Source of the DNA: Alkalimarinus coralli
GTDB lineage: Bacteria; Pseudomonadota; Gammaproteobacteria; Pseudomonadales; Oleiphilaceae
Direction: 5' to 3'
Length of the DNA stretch: 64,000 nt
Assembly (NCBI RefSeq): GCF_023650515.1
Contig: NZ_CP096016.1
Coordinates: forward strand, 2,318,001-2,382,000
Position numbers and translations under genes: made by a program. Of this stretch, positions 1-8,655 are shown piece by piece (within the stretch, counting starts at the first letter, position 1; each line of letters starts with the position of its first letter). Under the pieces are notes generated by a model. The model saw nothing but the letters and a program-made list of their open reading frames with translations. It was not told where the DNA came from and searched no databases.

Positions 1-642
1 GCAGAAGGCACGGCACCCAAGATTACAAAATTAAAAAGTGTTGGAAAGCAACCTTACGATGCCTTGATATCTCCAGATGGTCGTTACTATATTGCCGGAT
101 TGTTTGGTCAGGATGGCTTAGCACTTATTGACCTATGGCATCCGGAAAAAGGATCCAAACTGATTCTACCCGATTACGGCAAAGGCCAGGAAAGACTGCC
201 AGTCTACAAAATGCCTCACCTCGAAGGCTGGGCTGTTGCCGGCAATTATGCGTTTGTGCCAGCAGTAGGTCGTCACGAGGTACTGGTTGTTGATATGAAT
301 AGCTGGACTCAAGTGGGAGAAATTCCCGTGTATGGTCAGCCGGTATTCGTCATGTCGCGCCCTGATGCTCGCGAAATCTGGGTCAATTTTGCCTTTCCCA
401 AAAATGACACACTGCAAATGATCGATGCCGAGTCTTTTGAGCTTAAAAAGACATTAAAACCAGGCAAAGCAGTGCTTCATATGGAGTTTACTCCACGCGG
501 CGAAGAGGTTTGGGTCTCTGTTCGCGACGAAGATACAGTAAGAATCTATAACACCACGACTTACGAAGAAATAACCTCGCTTAAAGCGCTTAAGCCAAGC
601 GGGATATTTTTTACTTCTCGAGCGCACAGGATAGGCCTTTAA
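1..642 (+). CDS. nirF: NirF, heme d1 biosynthesis protein (3' part)
   Basis: The reading frame is open from base 1, so the 5' end lies outside the window. The visible 213 residues are a cytochrome cd1-like beta-propeller (LIDLW, VVDMNSW and MIDAESF blade repeats) ending in KPSGIFFTSRAHRIGL, the typical NirF C-terminus. NirF is required for a late step of heme d1 synthesis, in the periplasm or membrane-anchored, after siroheme decarboxylation. It is the first of eight consecutive plus-strand nir genes, with only 11 bases to nirD. nirS and the nir cytochromes would be expected upstream, outside the window. The family call rests on the propeller sequence, the C-terminus and the operon order. Confidence 0.93.
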   Translation, partial: AEGTAPKITKLKSVGKQPYDALISPDGRYYIAGLFGQDGLALIDLWHPEKGSKLILPDYGKGQERLPVYKMPHLEGWAVAGNYAFVPAVGRHEVLVVDMNSWTQVGEIPVYGQPVFVMSRPDAREIWVNFAFPKNDTLQMIDAESFELKKTLKPGKAVLHMEFTPRGEEVWVSVRDEDTVRIYNTTTYEEITSLKALKPSGIFFTSRAHRIGL

Positions 643-653
643 ACCGGAATCTG

Positions 654-1118
654 ATGATGAGTATAGCTGTAGATGCATTAGGTCAAAAAATTATTGACCG
701 CTACCAAAAAGGGTTTCCCCTATCCGCCACTCCTTTTAAAGACATAGCCGATGAGCTGGGGGTACTGGAACAAGACGTTATCGATTGCGTTTCGTCACTG
801 CAGCAAACTGATGTCGTGTCACGAGTTGGCCCGGTTTTCAATCACAAAAAAGCAGGCGATAGTACATTGGCTGCCATATCTGTGCCTGAAGAGCTGCTGA
901 GTGAAGTCGCTGAAATGGTCAACCAGTTCGACGAAGTGAATCACAACTACGCCCGTGAGCACAAATATAATCTCTGGTTTGTCGTTACCGCGACAGATCA
1001 ACAGCACCTAAAGAAAACACTACAGGCAATAGAAAACAAAACTGGCTATCCCATACTAAACTTACCGATGGAACAGGCCTACCATATTGACCTAGGGTTC
1101 AAGTTGAATTGGAGTTAA
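654..1118 (+). CDS. nirD: NirD, siroheme decarboxylase subunit (Lrp/AsnC fold)
   Basis: A 154-residue protein with an N-terminal AsnC/Lrp-type helix-turn-helix (about residues 8-60, GFPLSATPFKDIADELGV) and a C-terminal ferredoxin-like domain carrying the HNYAREHKYNLWFV block of NirD/NirG proteins. Siroheme decarboxylases remove the two acetate carboxyls at C12 and C18 of siroheme to give didecarboxysiroheme, the first committed heme d1 intermediate. These proteins look like regulators but are enzymes. Two adjacent ATG codons (654, 657) are possible starts, with GGAA just upstream. It follows nirF and is separated by 6 bases from nirL, so translation is probably coupled. The nirD rather than nirG label follows the usual D-L-G-H order. 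Confidence 0.88.
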   Translation: MMSIAVDALGQKIIDRYQKGFPLSATPFKDIADELGVLEQDVIDCVSSLQQTDVVSRVGPVFNHKKAGDSTLAAISVPEELLSEVAEMVNQFDEVNHNYAREHKYNLWFVVTATDQQHLKKTLQAIENKTGYPILNLPMEQAYHIDLGFKLNWS

Positions 1119-1124
1119 ATCAAC

Positions 1125-1682
1125 ATGACTGAGTTAAACGATATTCAACAACAAGCGCTGAAGTGCGCTATTCAAGAAGGGCTCCCAGTTGACCCGCGCC
1201 CTTATCAGGTATTGGCTGATATTATCGGAAGCAGCGAGCAAGAAGTTATTAGCTGTATTGAAAAATGGATCAATAGTGGCCTGATTAAACGGTTTGGACT
1301 GGTGATAAAGCACCATAAACTCGGCTATAACGCTAATGCCATGGTCGTCTGGAATGTTAGCGATGAGCTTGTTGATGACATAGGTGAACGCATCAAGCAG
1401 TCCGGTTTGGTTACTCTTTGCTATCGTCGGCCGCGCAGGCTGCCAAACTGGAACTATAACCTCTTTTGTATGATACACGGTAAAGACCGCAGCCAGGTGC
1501 TTGAGCAGCTTGAACAACTAAGGGAAGTTTGCCAACTCAACGAAATTGAGCATGACGTCCTATTTAGCTACAAGCAATTTAAGCAGTGCGGAGGCCGCTT
1601 TCATAAGCAGCACCCATCCTCCCCTAGCACGCCATCAACATACCAGTGGAATATTGAGAAAAAGGCTGTAAATCATGGATGA
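1125..1682 (+). CDS. nirL: NirL, siroheme decarboxylase subunit
   Basis: A 185-residue Lrp/AsnC-like siroheme decarboxylase. The N-terminal HTH region (EGLPVDPRPYQVLADIIG) is followed by the NirL/NirH signature LCYRRPRRLPNWNYNLFCMIHG, whose basic and aromatic residues are thought to bind the tetrapyrrole. In denitrifiers with split genes, NirD pairs with NirL and NirG with NirH. The C-terminus is a little longer than usual and polar (about 20 residues, HPSSPSTPST). Its end overlaps the nirG start by 8 bases, a sign of translational coupling. The subunit label depends on gene order; the family is clear. Confidence 0.88.
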   Translation: MTELNDIQQQALKCAIQEGLPVDPRPYQVLADIIGSSEQEVISCIEKWINSGLIKRFGLVIKHHKLGYNANAMVVWNVSDELVDDIGERIKQSGLVTLCYRRPRRLPNWNYNLFCMIHGKDRSQVLEQLEQLREVCQLNEIEHDVLFSYKQFKQCGGRFHKQHPSSPSTPSTYQWNIEKKAVNHG

Positions 1683-2118
1683 AATTGATCGCAAAATAAT
1701 AAATCAACTGCAACGAGGCTTTCCTATTTGTCCCCGCCCTTACGAGGAAGCAGCCAAGCCACTCGGCATTACTGAGGCAGAGCTTATTCAGAGAATTGAG
1801 TCGTTGCTCGAAAACAAGACCCTGACTCGTTTTGGCCCGATGTATCAAATCGAAAAAGCTGGCGGGGCGTTTACTCTCGCCGCCATGAGCATTCCCGAAG
1901 ATGAGTTTGACAAAGTAGCTGAACAGGTCAATCAATTTCCTGAGATTGCGCATAACTATGAGCGTGACCATAAGCTAAATATGTGGTTTGTTTTGGGTAC
2001 AGAAAACCCGAACGAGATAACGTCCACTATTCAAAGAATTGAAGAAACAACCGGCTATAAAGTTTACAACATGCCAAAACTTGAAGAGTTCTATGTCGGC
2101 TTGTACTTTCCAGTTTAA
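1675..2118 (+). CDS. nirG: NirG, siroheme decarboxylase subunit
   Basis: A 147-residue Lrp/AsnC-like protein, paralogous to NirD. It has the same two-part layout: HTH with GFPICPRPYEEAAKPLG, then HNYERDHKLNMWFV, the NirD/NirG counterpart of the siroheme-binding block. It is expected to act with NirH as a second siroheme decarboxylase pair or as part of one larger complex. The ATG at 1675 lies inside the end of nirL, and the gene ends 33 bases before nirH. Length and order match the Pseudomonas-type nirDLGH block. A specific regulatory role is not suggested by the sequence. Confidence 0.88.
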   Translation: MDEIDRKIINQLQRGFPICPRPYEEAAKPLGITEAELIQRIESLLENKTLTRFGPMYQIEKAGGAFTLAAMSIPEDEFDKVAEQVNQFPEIAHNYERDHKLNMWFVLGTENPNEITSTIQRIEETTGYKVYNMPKLEEFYVGLYFPV

Positions 2119-2151
2119 AACTTTACCCCCTTTAAGTCAGAGTCTTCCGAA

Positions 2152-2667
2152 ATGAATACCTCACCTACTGCCCAAACCCACAGTACATTTCAGCCCAGTG
2201 AACTCGACAGAAAGCTTATCGTCGCTACACAAGAAGGGCTTCCTCTAACACCTCGCCCCTATTTGGAAATTGCTGAACAACTCGGCGTAACCGAGGACGA
2301 GATTATTACCCGTATGCAGCGCATGCAAGACATGGGCGTCATACGTAGAATCGCCGTTGTGCCTGATCACTACAAATTGGGCTACACACTCAATGGTATG
2401 ACCGTATGGGATGTGCCTGACGATATGATTAATACACTGGGTCGAAAGCTGGGTTCGCTGGATTTTGTTAGCCATTGCTATCACAGACCGCGACACCTGC
2501 CCGACTGGCCACATAACCTGTTTGCCATGGTTCACGGCCGTACACAGGCAGAAGTTGACGAACACATTCAGTCAATTGTCGAGCTTCTGGATGAAAACAA
2601 CCGAGGCCATGACGTGTTGTTTAGCAAGCGCATACTCAAAAAAACGGGCTTGAGAATCAAGAAATAG
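2152..2667 (+). CDS. nirH: NirH, siroheme decarboxylase subunit
   Basis: A 171-residue paralogue of NirL. After a polar N-terminal extension (about 15 residues, Thr/Ser/Gln rich) come the HTH (EGLPLTPRPYLEIAEQLGV) and the HCYHRPRHLPDWPHNLFAMVHG block, matching the NirL/NirH signature. With NirG it forms the second siroheme decarboxylase pair in heme d1 synthesis. It is followed after about 90 bases by nirJ. All four genes being present and intact means the decarboxylases are not fused here, unlike the nirDL fusions found in some other denitrifiers. Confidence 0.88.
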   Translation: MNTSPTAQTHSTFQPSELDRKLIVATQEGLPLTPRPYLEIAEQLGVTEDEIITRMQRMQDMGVIRRIAVVPDHYKLGYTLNGMTVWDVPDDMINTLGRKLGSLDFVSHCYHRPRHLPDWPHNLFAMVHGRTQAEVDEHIQSIVELLDENNRGHDVLFSKRILKKTGLRIKK

Positions 2668-2760
2668 TTACGGAACAAATCTGGGGAGAGCTTGCTCAAA
2701 GTCAAGGTTCCTGAGGGGATAGTTCGTAAACTATGTAGAAACGAAAAAGAGACCTATACC

Positions 2761-3981
2761 ATGTTCCGTATTACACAATATATGCAGACTTTGCTTAACC
2801 CAACACCTGTTGGTCCTGCACGAAAACCGCCTGGCCCTGTCGTGATATGGAACCTGATCAGGCGATGTAATTTAACCTGCAAACACTGCTACTCTATCTC
2901 CGCTGATACTGATTTCAAAGGTGAGCTATCCACTGATGAAGTCTACGAAGTAATGGACGACCTGAAAGCGTTTAAAGTTCCGGTATTGATTTTATCTGGT
3001 GGTGAGCCACTGCTTCGTCCCGATATATATGATGTTTCCAAGCGTGCCAAAGCGATGGGCTTTTATGTTGGCCTATCAACGAACGGTACGCTGATTACCG
3101 AAGAGAATATTGAGAAGATTGCCGAGGTTGGCTACGACTACGTTGGTATCAGCCTGGATGGTATTAAGGAAACACACGACGAGTTTCGGCAGCTTAAGGG
3201 GGCATTCGACGCTTCGCTTCACGCCGTAAAACTGTGTAAGCAACACAACATTAAAGTGGGCATTCGATTCACGCTGACTCAAAACAACAGCCATGAATTA
3301 CCACAACTGCTTGCACTGATGGATGAACACGATATCGACAAGTTCTACCTCTCACACCTCAATTATGCCGGTCGTGGCAACCGAAACAGAAAAAGCGATG
3401 CGTTTCACCAAACTACACGCAAAGCGCTTGATATGCTCTTTGAGCGAAGCTGGTCAGAACTACAAAAGGGCATCGTGAGAGAGTACGTCACGGGTAACAA
3501 TGATGCCGATGGCCCTTACTTGCTGCAATGGGCAGAAAAGCATGTACCTGATCAAGTTGATGCCCTTAGACAACGCCTGGAAAATTGGGGTGGCAACTCC
3601 TCAGGCGTCAATATTTCGAATATTGATAACCTGGGTAATGTCCACCCAGATACGTTCTGGTGGAATTACACCTTAGGGAATGTAAGAGAACGTGCCTTTT
3701 CAGATATTTGGAGCAATCCAAACGACGAATTAATGGAAGGGTTTCGCCAGCACCCCCGCCCTGTAAAAGGTCGCTGTGCTGAATGTCAGTATCTTAAAAT
3801 TTGCGGCGGAAATACGCGCGTGCGTGCCTATCAACTAACCGACGATGCCTGGGCTGAAGACCCTGCCTGTTACCTGAGTAATGAAGAAATTGGCATCGAC
3901 GAAGACGAAGATGATCGTCTCGATATGCCATACAACGACGCAACAGAAGCTAGATTGATCCCGGTCACCCGACAACAATAA
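2761..3981 (+). CDS. nirJ: NirJ, radical SAM protein of heme d1 synthesis
   Basis: A 406-residue radical SAM enzyme. The CNLTCKHC motif (Cys36, Cys40, Cys43) holds the SAM-binding [4Fe-4S] cluster, and a C-terminal SPASM-like cysteine cluster begins at Cys339 (CAECQYLKICGG). NirJ replaces two propionate side chains of didecarboxysiroheme with oxo groups. The frame is open further upstream to a TTG at 2692, but family members start with the MFRITQYM-type sequence, so the ATG at 2761 is chosen; AAAAAGAGA precedes it. The C-terminus is strongly acidic (IGIDEDEDD). About 90 AT-rich bases separate it from nirE. Confidence 0.92.
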   Translation: MFRITQYMQTLLNPTPVGPARKPPGPVVIWNLIRRCNLTCKHCYSISADTDFKGELSTDEVYEVMDDLKAFKVPVLILSGGEPLLRPDIYDVSKRAKAMGFYVGLSTNGTLITEENIEKIAEVGYDYVGISLDGIKETHDEFRQLKGAFDASLHAVKLCKQHNIKVGIRFTLTQNNSHELPQLLALMDEHDIDKFYLSHLNYAGRGNRNRKSDAFHQTTRKALDMLFERSWSELQKGIVREYVTGNNDADGPYLLQWAEKHVPDQVDALRQRLENWGGNSSGVNISNIDNLGNVHPDTFWWNYTLGNVRERAFSDIWSNPNDELMEGFRQHPRPVKGRCAECQYLKICGGNTRVRAYQLTDDAWAEDPACYLSNEEIGIDEDEDDRLDMPYNDATEARLIPVTRQQ

Positions 3982-4073
3982 GTTGGGAACCAGGGCCATC
4001 AATATAAATAAAAATTAGAATTAAAAAATATAATTTAAACAAAATAGAATAGAGTCGCCTGGAGTCCCGGGTT

Positions 4074-4925
4074 ATGGAGAGAGCAATGGTAGATCAAACC
4101 AGCGAAGTAAAAGCGCTCATGGGGAACTGTGCCAGCAACACCCCTTTGCAACCTGGCGAAGTAGCTCTTGTCGGTTCAGGCCCAGGTGATCCTGAATTGC
4201 TCACTCTTCGAGCACTTCGGTTGATAAGGGAAGCCGATATCGTCGTTTACGATAAGCTTGTCAGCGAAGCGATTATGGGAATGGTTCCCACAGATACAGA
4301 TCGTATTTTTGTTGGAAAAACAGCTAATGACCACACCCTGCCTCAGGAAGAAATAAATACACTACTGGTAAAACTCTCGAAAGAGAATAAGCGCGTCGTT
4401 CGACTGAAAGGAGGCGACCCTTACATCTTTGGCCGAGGCGGAGAGGAGATTCAAGTGTTATTGGCTGCTGACGTGCCTTGCCGAGTTGTACCTGGCATCA
4501 CCGCTGCATCAGGCTGTGCAACTTACGCTGGTATACCTTTAACCCACAGAGATCATGCCCAGAGCTGTACCTTTGTAACCGGTCATCTCAAGTCCGGAAA
4601 TCTGGTACTTCCCTGGGAAAACCTTGCTCGTCCAAATCAAACCGTTGTTTTCTACATGGGTTTGCAGAGCATTGAAGTAATCAACAGAGAGCTGCAAGCT
4701 CACGGAATGCCTGGCGACATGCCGGCAGCCTTGGTGGAACAGGGTACAACGCCCAACCAACGTGTATATATTGCAACGCTGGACACCTTACAACAGCAAG
4801 TCGAAGATGAGAACGTTCAAACCCCTACTCTCATTATCATCGGAACAGTGGTTTCGGCGTTTAGTGAACAACAGAAAGAGAACGTTACTGCCAGCAATGT
4901 GGTGCAATTTGCAACAGGAATGTAA
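4074..4925 (+). CDS. nirE: NirE, uroporphyrinogen-III C-methyltransferase
   Basis: A 283-residue SAM-dependent methyltransferase of the CobA/CysG C-terminal family. Signatures are [15 protein letters not shown] near residue 33, [24 protein letters not shown] and [21 protein letters not shown]. It methylates uroporphyrinogen III at C2 and C7 to give precorrin-2. Inside a nir operon it is the dedicated NirE feeding heme d1 rather than the general siroheme CysG, and it lacks CysG's dehydrogenase/chelatase half. An ATG at 4086 preceded by GGAGAG is an equally good start and would remove four residues. Its stop is directly followed by nirN. Confidence 0.92.
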   Translation: MERAMVDQTSEVKALMGNCASNTPLQPGEVALVGSGPGDPELLTLRALRLIREADIVVYDKLVSEAIMGMVPTDTDRIFVGKTANDHTLPQEEINTLLVKLSKENKRVVRLKGGDPYIFGRGGEEIQVLLAADVPCRVVPGITAASGCATYAGIPLTHRDHAQSCTFVTGHLKSGNLVLPWENLARPNQTVVFYMGLQSIEVINRELQAHGMPGDMPAALVEQGTTPNQRVYIATLDTLQQQVEDENVQTPTLIIIGTVVSAFSEQQKENVTASNVVQFATGM

Positions 4926-4928
4926 TTG

Positions 4929-6527
4929 ATGATCACCTCTTTTCTACCTAACCTGTTGGCTCACAGGCAGGCTGCGCCTACTAGCTCACTTAGCATCATC
5001 CCGAAGCTAAACCATCTAGCGTTGCTCGGCTTATTCTTGCTCGCCCCCACTAACGTGGCTGCAGCTTCTGCCAAAAGTACCCATTCGATATCAGAAACAG
5101 AAATTCCCGCACAGACAAAACAGCTTTATAAAGACAATTGTGCAGAGTGTCATGGGGCCAACCGCACGGGGTCTATGGGGCCAGCTCTGCTACCTGACAA
5201 TCTCTCTCGGCTGAGAAAGAACAAGGCGGTCGACGTGATCAAAAATGGCCGCCCCGCAACCCAGATGCCAGCCTTCGCCGCCAAATTGAATGATCAGCAA
5301 ATCTCATCTCTGGCCGACTATGTATTCAGTAAACCAGTGGTTCAGCCGGAATGGTCGCTTAAAGATATTGAGCGCTCTCATGTTGTCTATCACCCAAACG
5401 GTAGCCTTCCAGATAAACCGAAATTTGAAGCTGACCTGAAAAACCTGTTTATTGTTGTCGAACTTGGAGACCACTCTGCCACGCTTTTAAATGGTGATAC
5501 ATTTGAACCTATTCACCGTTTCAAAACACGCTTTGCACTGCACGGAGGCCCAAAATACTCACCTGATGGGCGCTATGTCTATTTTGCTTCAAGGGATGGC
5601 TGGGTTAGTAAATATGACATATACAACATGGAGTTTGTCGCAGAAATCCGGGCTGCCATTAATACTCGAAACCTGGCTATCTCAAAAGATGGTAAATATG
5701 CCATGGTAGCCAACTACCTGCCTCAGTCTTTGGTGCTAATCGATACGACCGATTTAAAACCCGTCAAAGTATTTGATGTCGAAAGCTCCGAAGGCAAACC
5801 CTCTCGGGTTAGTGCCGTCTATACTGCCCCCCCTAGAAACAGCTTTATAGCGGCCCTTAAGGATCTTAAAGAGGTTTGGGAAATCCCCTATGACCAGGGT
5901 GAGCTAACTGTCAGAAAAATACCCGTCGATGACTATCTGGACGACTTCTTTTTTGACCAGTCATACAAACACTTGATTGGAGCCTCAAGAGACTCCAAAG
6001 ACGGCCAGGTGATTGACCTCGACCAGGGTAAAAAAATTAAGACGATTGACCTGGCAGGTATGCCCCATCTAGGTTCTGGCATCACCTGGCAATATCAAGG
6101 AAAAACAGTGATGGCAACACCTAACCTGAAAGATGGCCAGGTGTCTGTCATTGATATGACAACATGGGATGTGATTAAACGAATCAAAACTAAAGGGCCA
6201 GGCTTCTTTATGCGGAGTCACCAAAACTCCAAATATGCATGGGTGGATGTGTTCTTTGGCCCCAACAAAGACCTTATGCATGTAATAAACAAAGAAACAT
6301 TAGAAATAGAAAAAACGCTGCAACCTATCCCGGGAAAAACAGCGGCTCATATTGAGTTTACAAAAAACGGTAGCCATGCACTTATGAGTATTTGGGATAA
6401 AGATGGCGCGTTGATCGTATACGATGCCAATACGCTTAAGGAAGTTAAGAGACTGCCAATGAAAAAGCCTTCTGGTAAGTATAACGTTCACAACAAAACA
6501 ACGTATGCGACCGGTACCAGCCACTAG
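4929..6527 (+). CDS. nirN: NirN, cytochrome c-d1 protein (dihydro-heme d1 dehydrogenase)
   Basis: A periplasmic protein of 532 residues with an N-terminal export signal (hydrophobic LALLGLFLLAPTNVAAASA, about residues 30-50), a cytochrome c domain with one CAECH heme site (Cys71, Cys74, His75), and a C-terminal eight-bladed d1-type propeller. NirN is a NirS paralogue that oxidises dihydro-heme d1 to heme d1, the last biosynthetic step. The position at the end of the biosynthetic genes after nirE favours NirN over NirS. The signal region is unusually long (about 50 residues before the mature part). The ATG at 4929 lies 3 bases after the nirE stop, so the two are probably coupled. Confidence 0.85.
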   Translation: MITSFLPNLLAHRQAAPTSSLSIIPKLNHLALLGLFLLAPTNVAAASAKSTHSISETEIPAQTKQLYKDNCAECHGANRTGSMGPALLPDNLSRLRKNKAVDVIKNGRPATQMPAFAAKLNDQQISSLADYVFSKPVVQPEWSLKDIERSHVVYHPNGSLPDKPKFEADLKNLFIVVELGDHSATLLNGDTFEPIHRFKTRFALHGGPKYSPDGRYVYFASRDGWVSKYDIYNMEFVAEIRAAINTRNLAISKDGKYAMVANYLPQSLVLIDTTDLKPVKVFDVESSEGKPSRVSAVYTAPPRNSFIAALKDLKEVWEIPYDQGELTVRKIPVDDYLDDFFFDQSYKHLIGASRDSKDGQVIDLDQGKKIKTIDLAGMPHLGSGITWQYQGKTVMATPNLKDGQVSVIDMTTWDVIKRIKTKGPGFFMRSHQNSKYAWVDVFFGPNKDLMHVINKETLEIEKTLQPIPGKTAAHIEFTKNGSHALMSIWDKDGALIVYDANTLKEVKRLPMKKPSGKYNVHNKTTYATGTSH

Positions 6528-6554
6528 CATGTACTCTCGCGCTTAAAACACCCT

Positions 6555-6600
6555 CACAGCTATTCTCGTGACGATTTCCTTGGCCACGAAAGTAGCTGTG
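6555..6600 (+). terminator. Hairpin after nirN
   Basis: A near-perfect inverted repeat of about 16 bases per arm (CACAGCTA...TAGCTGTG outer arms, CTCGTG/CACGAA inner part) with a 14-base loop begins 28 bases after the nirN stop. No run of T follows (next bases TCTTCCTGCTT), so it may be a transcript-end stabiliser or a weak terminator rather than a classic Rho-independent one. Confidence 0.4.
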
Positions 6601-6791
6601 TCTTCCTGCTTCAATGCCTCAATGCCTCTGCGCTATCAAATCCTGCTCTAGTCAAAAGTACAAATGCTATGACAAAAACGGTAACTGATATAACAGTAAA
6701 GGCAACCTGCAACACTGCAATATTCGAAAATGAAACTCTCTTTCGGGTTTTTAGTGCTTATACTCTAATGAGAATTCTTGTTGTTAACCAC

Positions 6792-6819
6792 ATCTCATTA
6801 TCAGAATAACAAATGAGAT
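6792..6819. promoter_or_regulatory. Inverted repeat upstream of the fatty acyl-CoA reductase gene
   Basis: ATCTCATT and AATGAGAT form 8-base arms separated by 12 bases in the 435-base gap between nirN and the reductase gene, about 145 bases before the start codon. It could be an operator, but no known regulator's box is recognised. The rest of the gap is AT-rich and shows no gene. Confidence 0.3.
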
Positions 6820-6962
6820 ACACCTCTCACTTCGATCTACTTGCAATGTTTAATTCGCACTAAATATGTAACTTTGCGCTGTTATGGTTGGTCGTGAAAC
6901 CAGAGGGCTTTGTTTAGGTTAACAGAGCATTCACGCAACACCATCAAGGATATTTCAACTCA

Positions 6963-8546
6963 ATGGAAAACAGCAGGAACGCTATGAAAACTACAAAAAA
7001 CTCAGTGGTGAAAAACACACTTAACGGAAAAAACATTCTTATCACTGGCTGTACAGGTTTTTTGGGCAAGGTACTATTAGAAAAGCTAATCTCATCAACT
7101 CCCGATATTGCGTCCATTACCGTGCTTGTTAGAGGAAACTCAACATATAATACTGGCAGGGAGCGCTTTGAAAAGGAAATTCTATCATCTTCAATTTTTG
7201 ACTCACTGCGAGAGCAAGACCCTCTCTCTTTTGAATCTTTTTGTATGTCAAAGATTCACGTCGTTACAGGCGAGTTAACCGAAGCCAGTTTTGGCCTGGA
7301 AGCGAGCGAGTTTACCTCACTAGCCAACAAGATCGACGTCATTGTAAATTCAGCCGCCAGTGTTAACTTCCGCGAAGCCTTGGATAAAGCACTTAAAATA
7401 AACACCCTATGTCTTAACAATATAATTGAGTTATCCAAACGCGGCGGTGATATTCCCGTTGTTCAGGTATCAACCTGTTATGTACACGGTCTGAACGAGG
7501 GAGACATCTATGAAGAAACCAAGGCACCTTTCGGGAAACAGATCCCCCGTAACGAAAAAGGCCACTACCTTGTAGCCGACGTAATCGACCTTTTAAAAGA
7601 TAAGATCAATAATATACGCTTCCCGGCCAAAGACCTTGACGAACTGAGCCAAGCACTGGTCGACCTTGGAATTAGTGAAGCGAATCACTATGGCTGGAAC
7701 GATACCTATACCTTCACCAAGTGGATGGGAGAACAGCTTCTTATTGAAAAACTGGATGGCAAGTCCCTTGCAATTGTCCGCCCTTCAATAATAGAAAGTA
7801 CGCTAAAGAGCCCTGCCCCGGGGTGGATTGAAGGTGTCAAAGTAGCTGATGCCATTATCTTCGCTTATGCTCGGGGAAAAATTGCCTACTTCCCCGCCGA
7901 CCCTAAAGGGGTCATGGATATTATCCCGGCTGACCTGGTCGCCAACAGTATTATCTTATCAATGGCGAAGGTATTCAGATCACCCAACGAAACTAACATT
8001 TATCAATGTTGCAGCAGTGGGTCTAACCCAGTAAAAATTGGCGAATTGAAAGATGCTATGATCAAAGAAGCGCGCTCCAACTATCTTGCTTACCCCAAGT
8101 TATTTAAAAACAAAAAACCTGCAAGCAGCTTCAGTTTTGTTTCAAAGTCAGTGTTTGAAACGTCAATGAAGGCACTGCAAATGCCACTTAGCATTCTGCA
8201 TGATGTTAAGTCCTTTTTGGGCAAAGCAGACAAAAAGAGCATAATGTTAAAAAATATTGATACAGCACTGACACTATCGACCACTTTTTCATTTTATGGT
8301 TTTCCTAAATATCGCTTTCACAATGGCAAACTCTTGTCTCTGGCCAAAGAGTTGGGAGAAGAGACAAACAGTGAGTTTTCAGTCGACGCCAGCACGATCA
8401 ACTGGACAGAGTATTTCGGTAAAAACCATATTGCAGGGCTCGAAAAATATGCCATTAAAGAGGCAAAGAGCAGCGGTGTAGAGGAGCATAGTGGCGAGCA
8501 GGAAAGCGACATAGAATCAGTGAAGCAGTCCAAGAAGGCGGCTTAA
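6963..8546 (+). CDS. Alcohol-forming fatty acyl-CoA reductase (FAR)
   Basis: A 527-residue protein of the extended short-chain dehydrogenase type. It has an N-terminal NADPH-binding Rossmann fold (ITGCTGFLGK, Gly29-Gly35), an active-site YTFTK motif (Tyr249, Lys253) and a C-terminal FAR (sterile) domain. From memory it is very close along its whole length to the Marinobacter FAR (blocks INSAASVNFRE, RPSIIES, PAPGWIEGVKVADAI, YQCCS, C-terminal KKAA). The family reduces fatty acyl-CoA or acyl-ACP to the aldehyde and then the alcohol with NADPH, supplying wax ester synthesis. The ATG at 6984 has the better ribosome site (CAGGA, 5 bases upstream) and may be the true start. The tail is longer and more acidic than in Marinobacter. 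It stands alone between the nir operon and a strong terminator. Confidence 0.93.
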   Translation: MENSRNAMKTTKNSVVKNTLNGKNILITGCTGFLGKVLLEKLISSTPDIASITVLVRGNSTYNTGRERFEKEILSSSIFDSLREQDPLSFESFCMSKIHVVTGELTEASFGLEASEFTSLANKIDVIVNSAASVNFREALDKALKINTLCLNNIIELSKRGGDIPVVQVSTCYVHGLNEGDIYEETKAPFGKQIPRNEKGHYLVADVIDLLKDKINNIRFPAKDLDELSQALVDLGISEANHYGWNDTYTFTKWMGEQLLIEKLDGKSLAIVRPSIIESTLKSPAPGWIEGVKVADAIIFAYARGKIAYFPADPKGVMDIIPADLVANSIILSMAKVFRSPNETNIYQCCSSGSNPVKIGELKDAMIKEARSNYLAYPKLFKNKKPASSFSFVSKSVFETSMKALQMPLSILHDVKSFLGKADKKSIMLKNIDTALTLSTTFSFYGFPKYRFHNGKLLSLAKELGEETNSEFSVDASTINWTEYFGKNHIAGLEKYAIKEAKSSGVEEHSGEQESDIESVKQSKKAA

Positions 8547-8548
8547 CT

Positions 8549-8576
8549 GCATGTAGCTATCTTAAAGGCTACATGC
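8549..8576 (+). terminator. Stem-loop directly after the FAR stop
   Basis: GCATGTAGC and GCTACATGC form a perfect 9-base stem with a 10-base loop starting 3 bases after the FAR stop. No T-run follows. It lies just ahead of the strong terminator at 8592 and probably forms part of the FAR transcript end. Confidence 0.45.
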
Positions 8577-8591
8577 CCCAAAAGCAGCTGT

Positions 8592-8633
8592 AACAAAAAA
8601 GCCTGATTGATTACTCAATCAGGCTTTTTTGTT
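8592..8633. terminator. Bidirectional Rho-independent terminator
   Basis: A perfect 19-base inverted repeat with a TTAC loop: AACAAAAAAGCCTGATTGA and its complement. The GCCTGATTGA core is flanked by A6 and T6, so it works on both strands. It separates the FAR gene (+) from the norQ pair (-). Confidence 0.88.
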
Positions 8634-8655
8634 ACTTGGCCAACGATGGAAGCGG

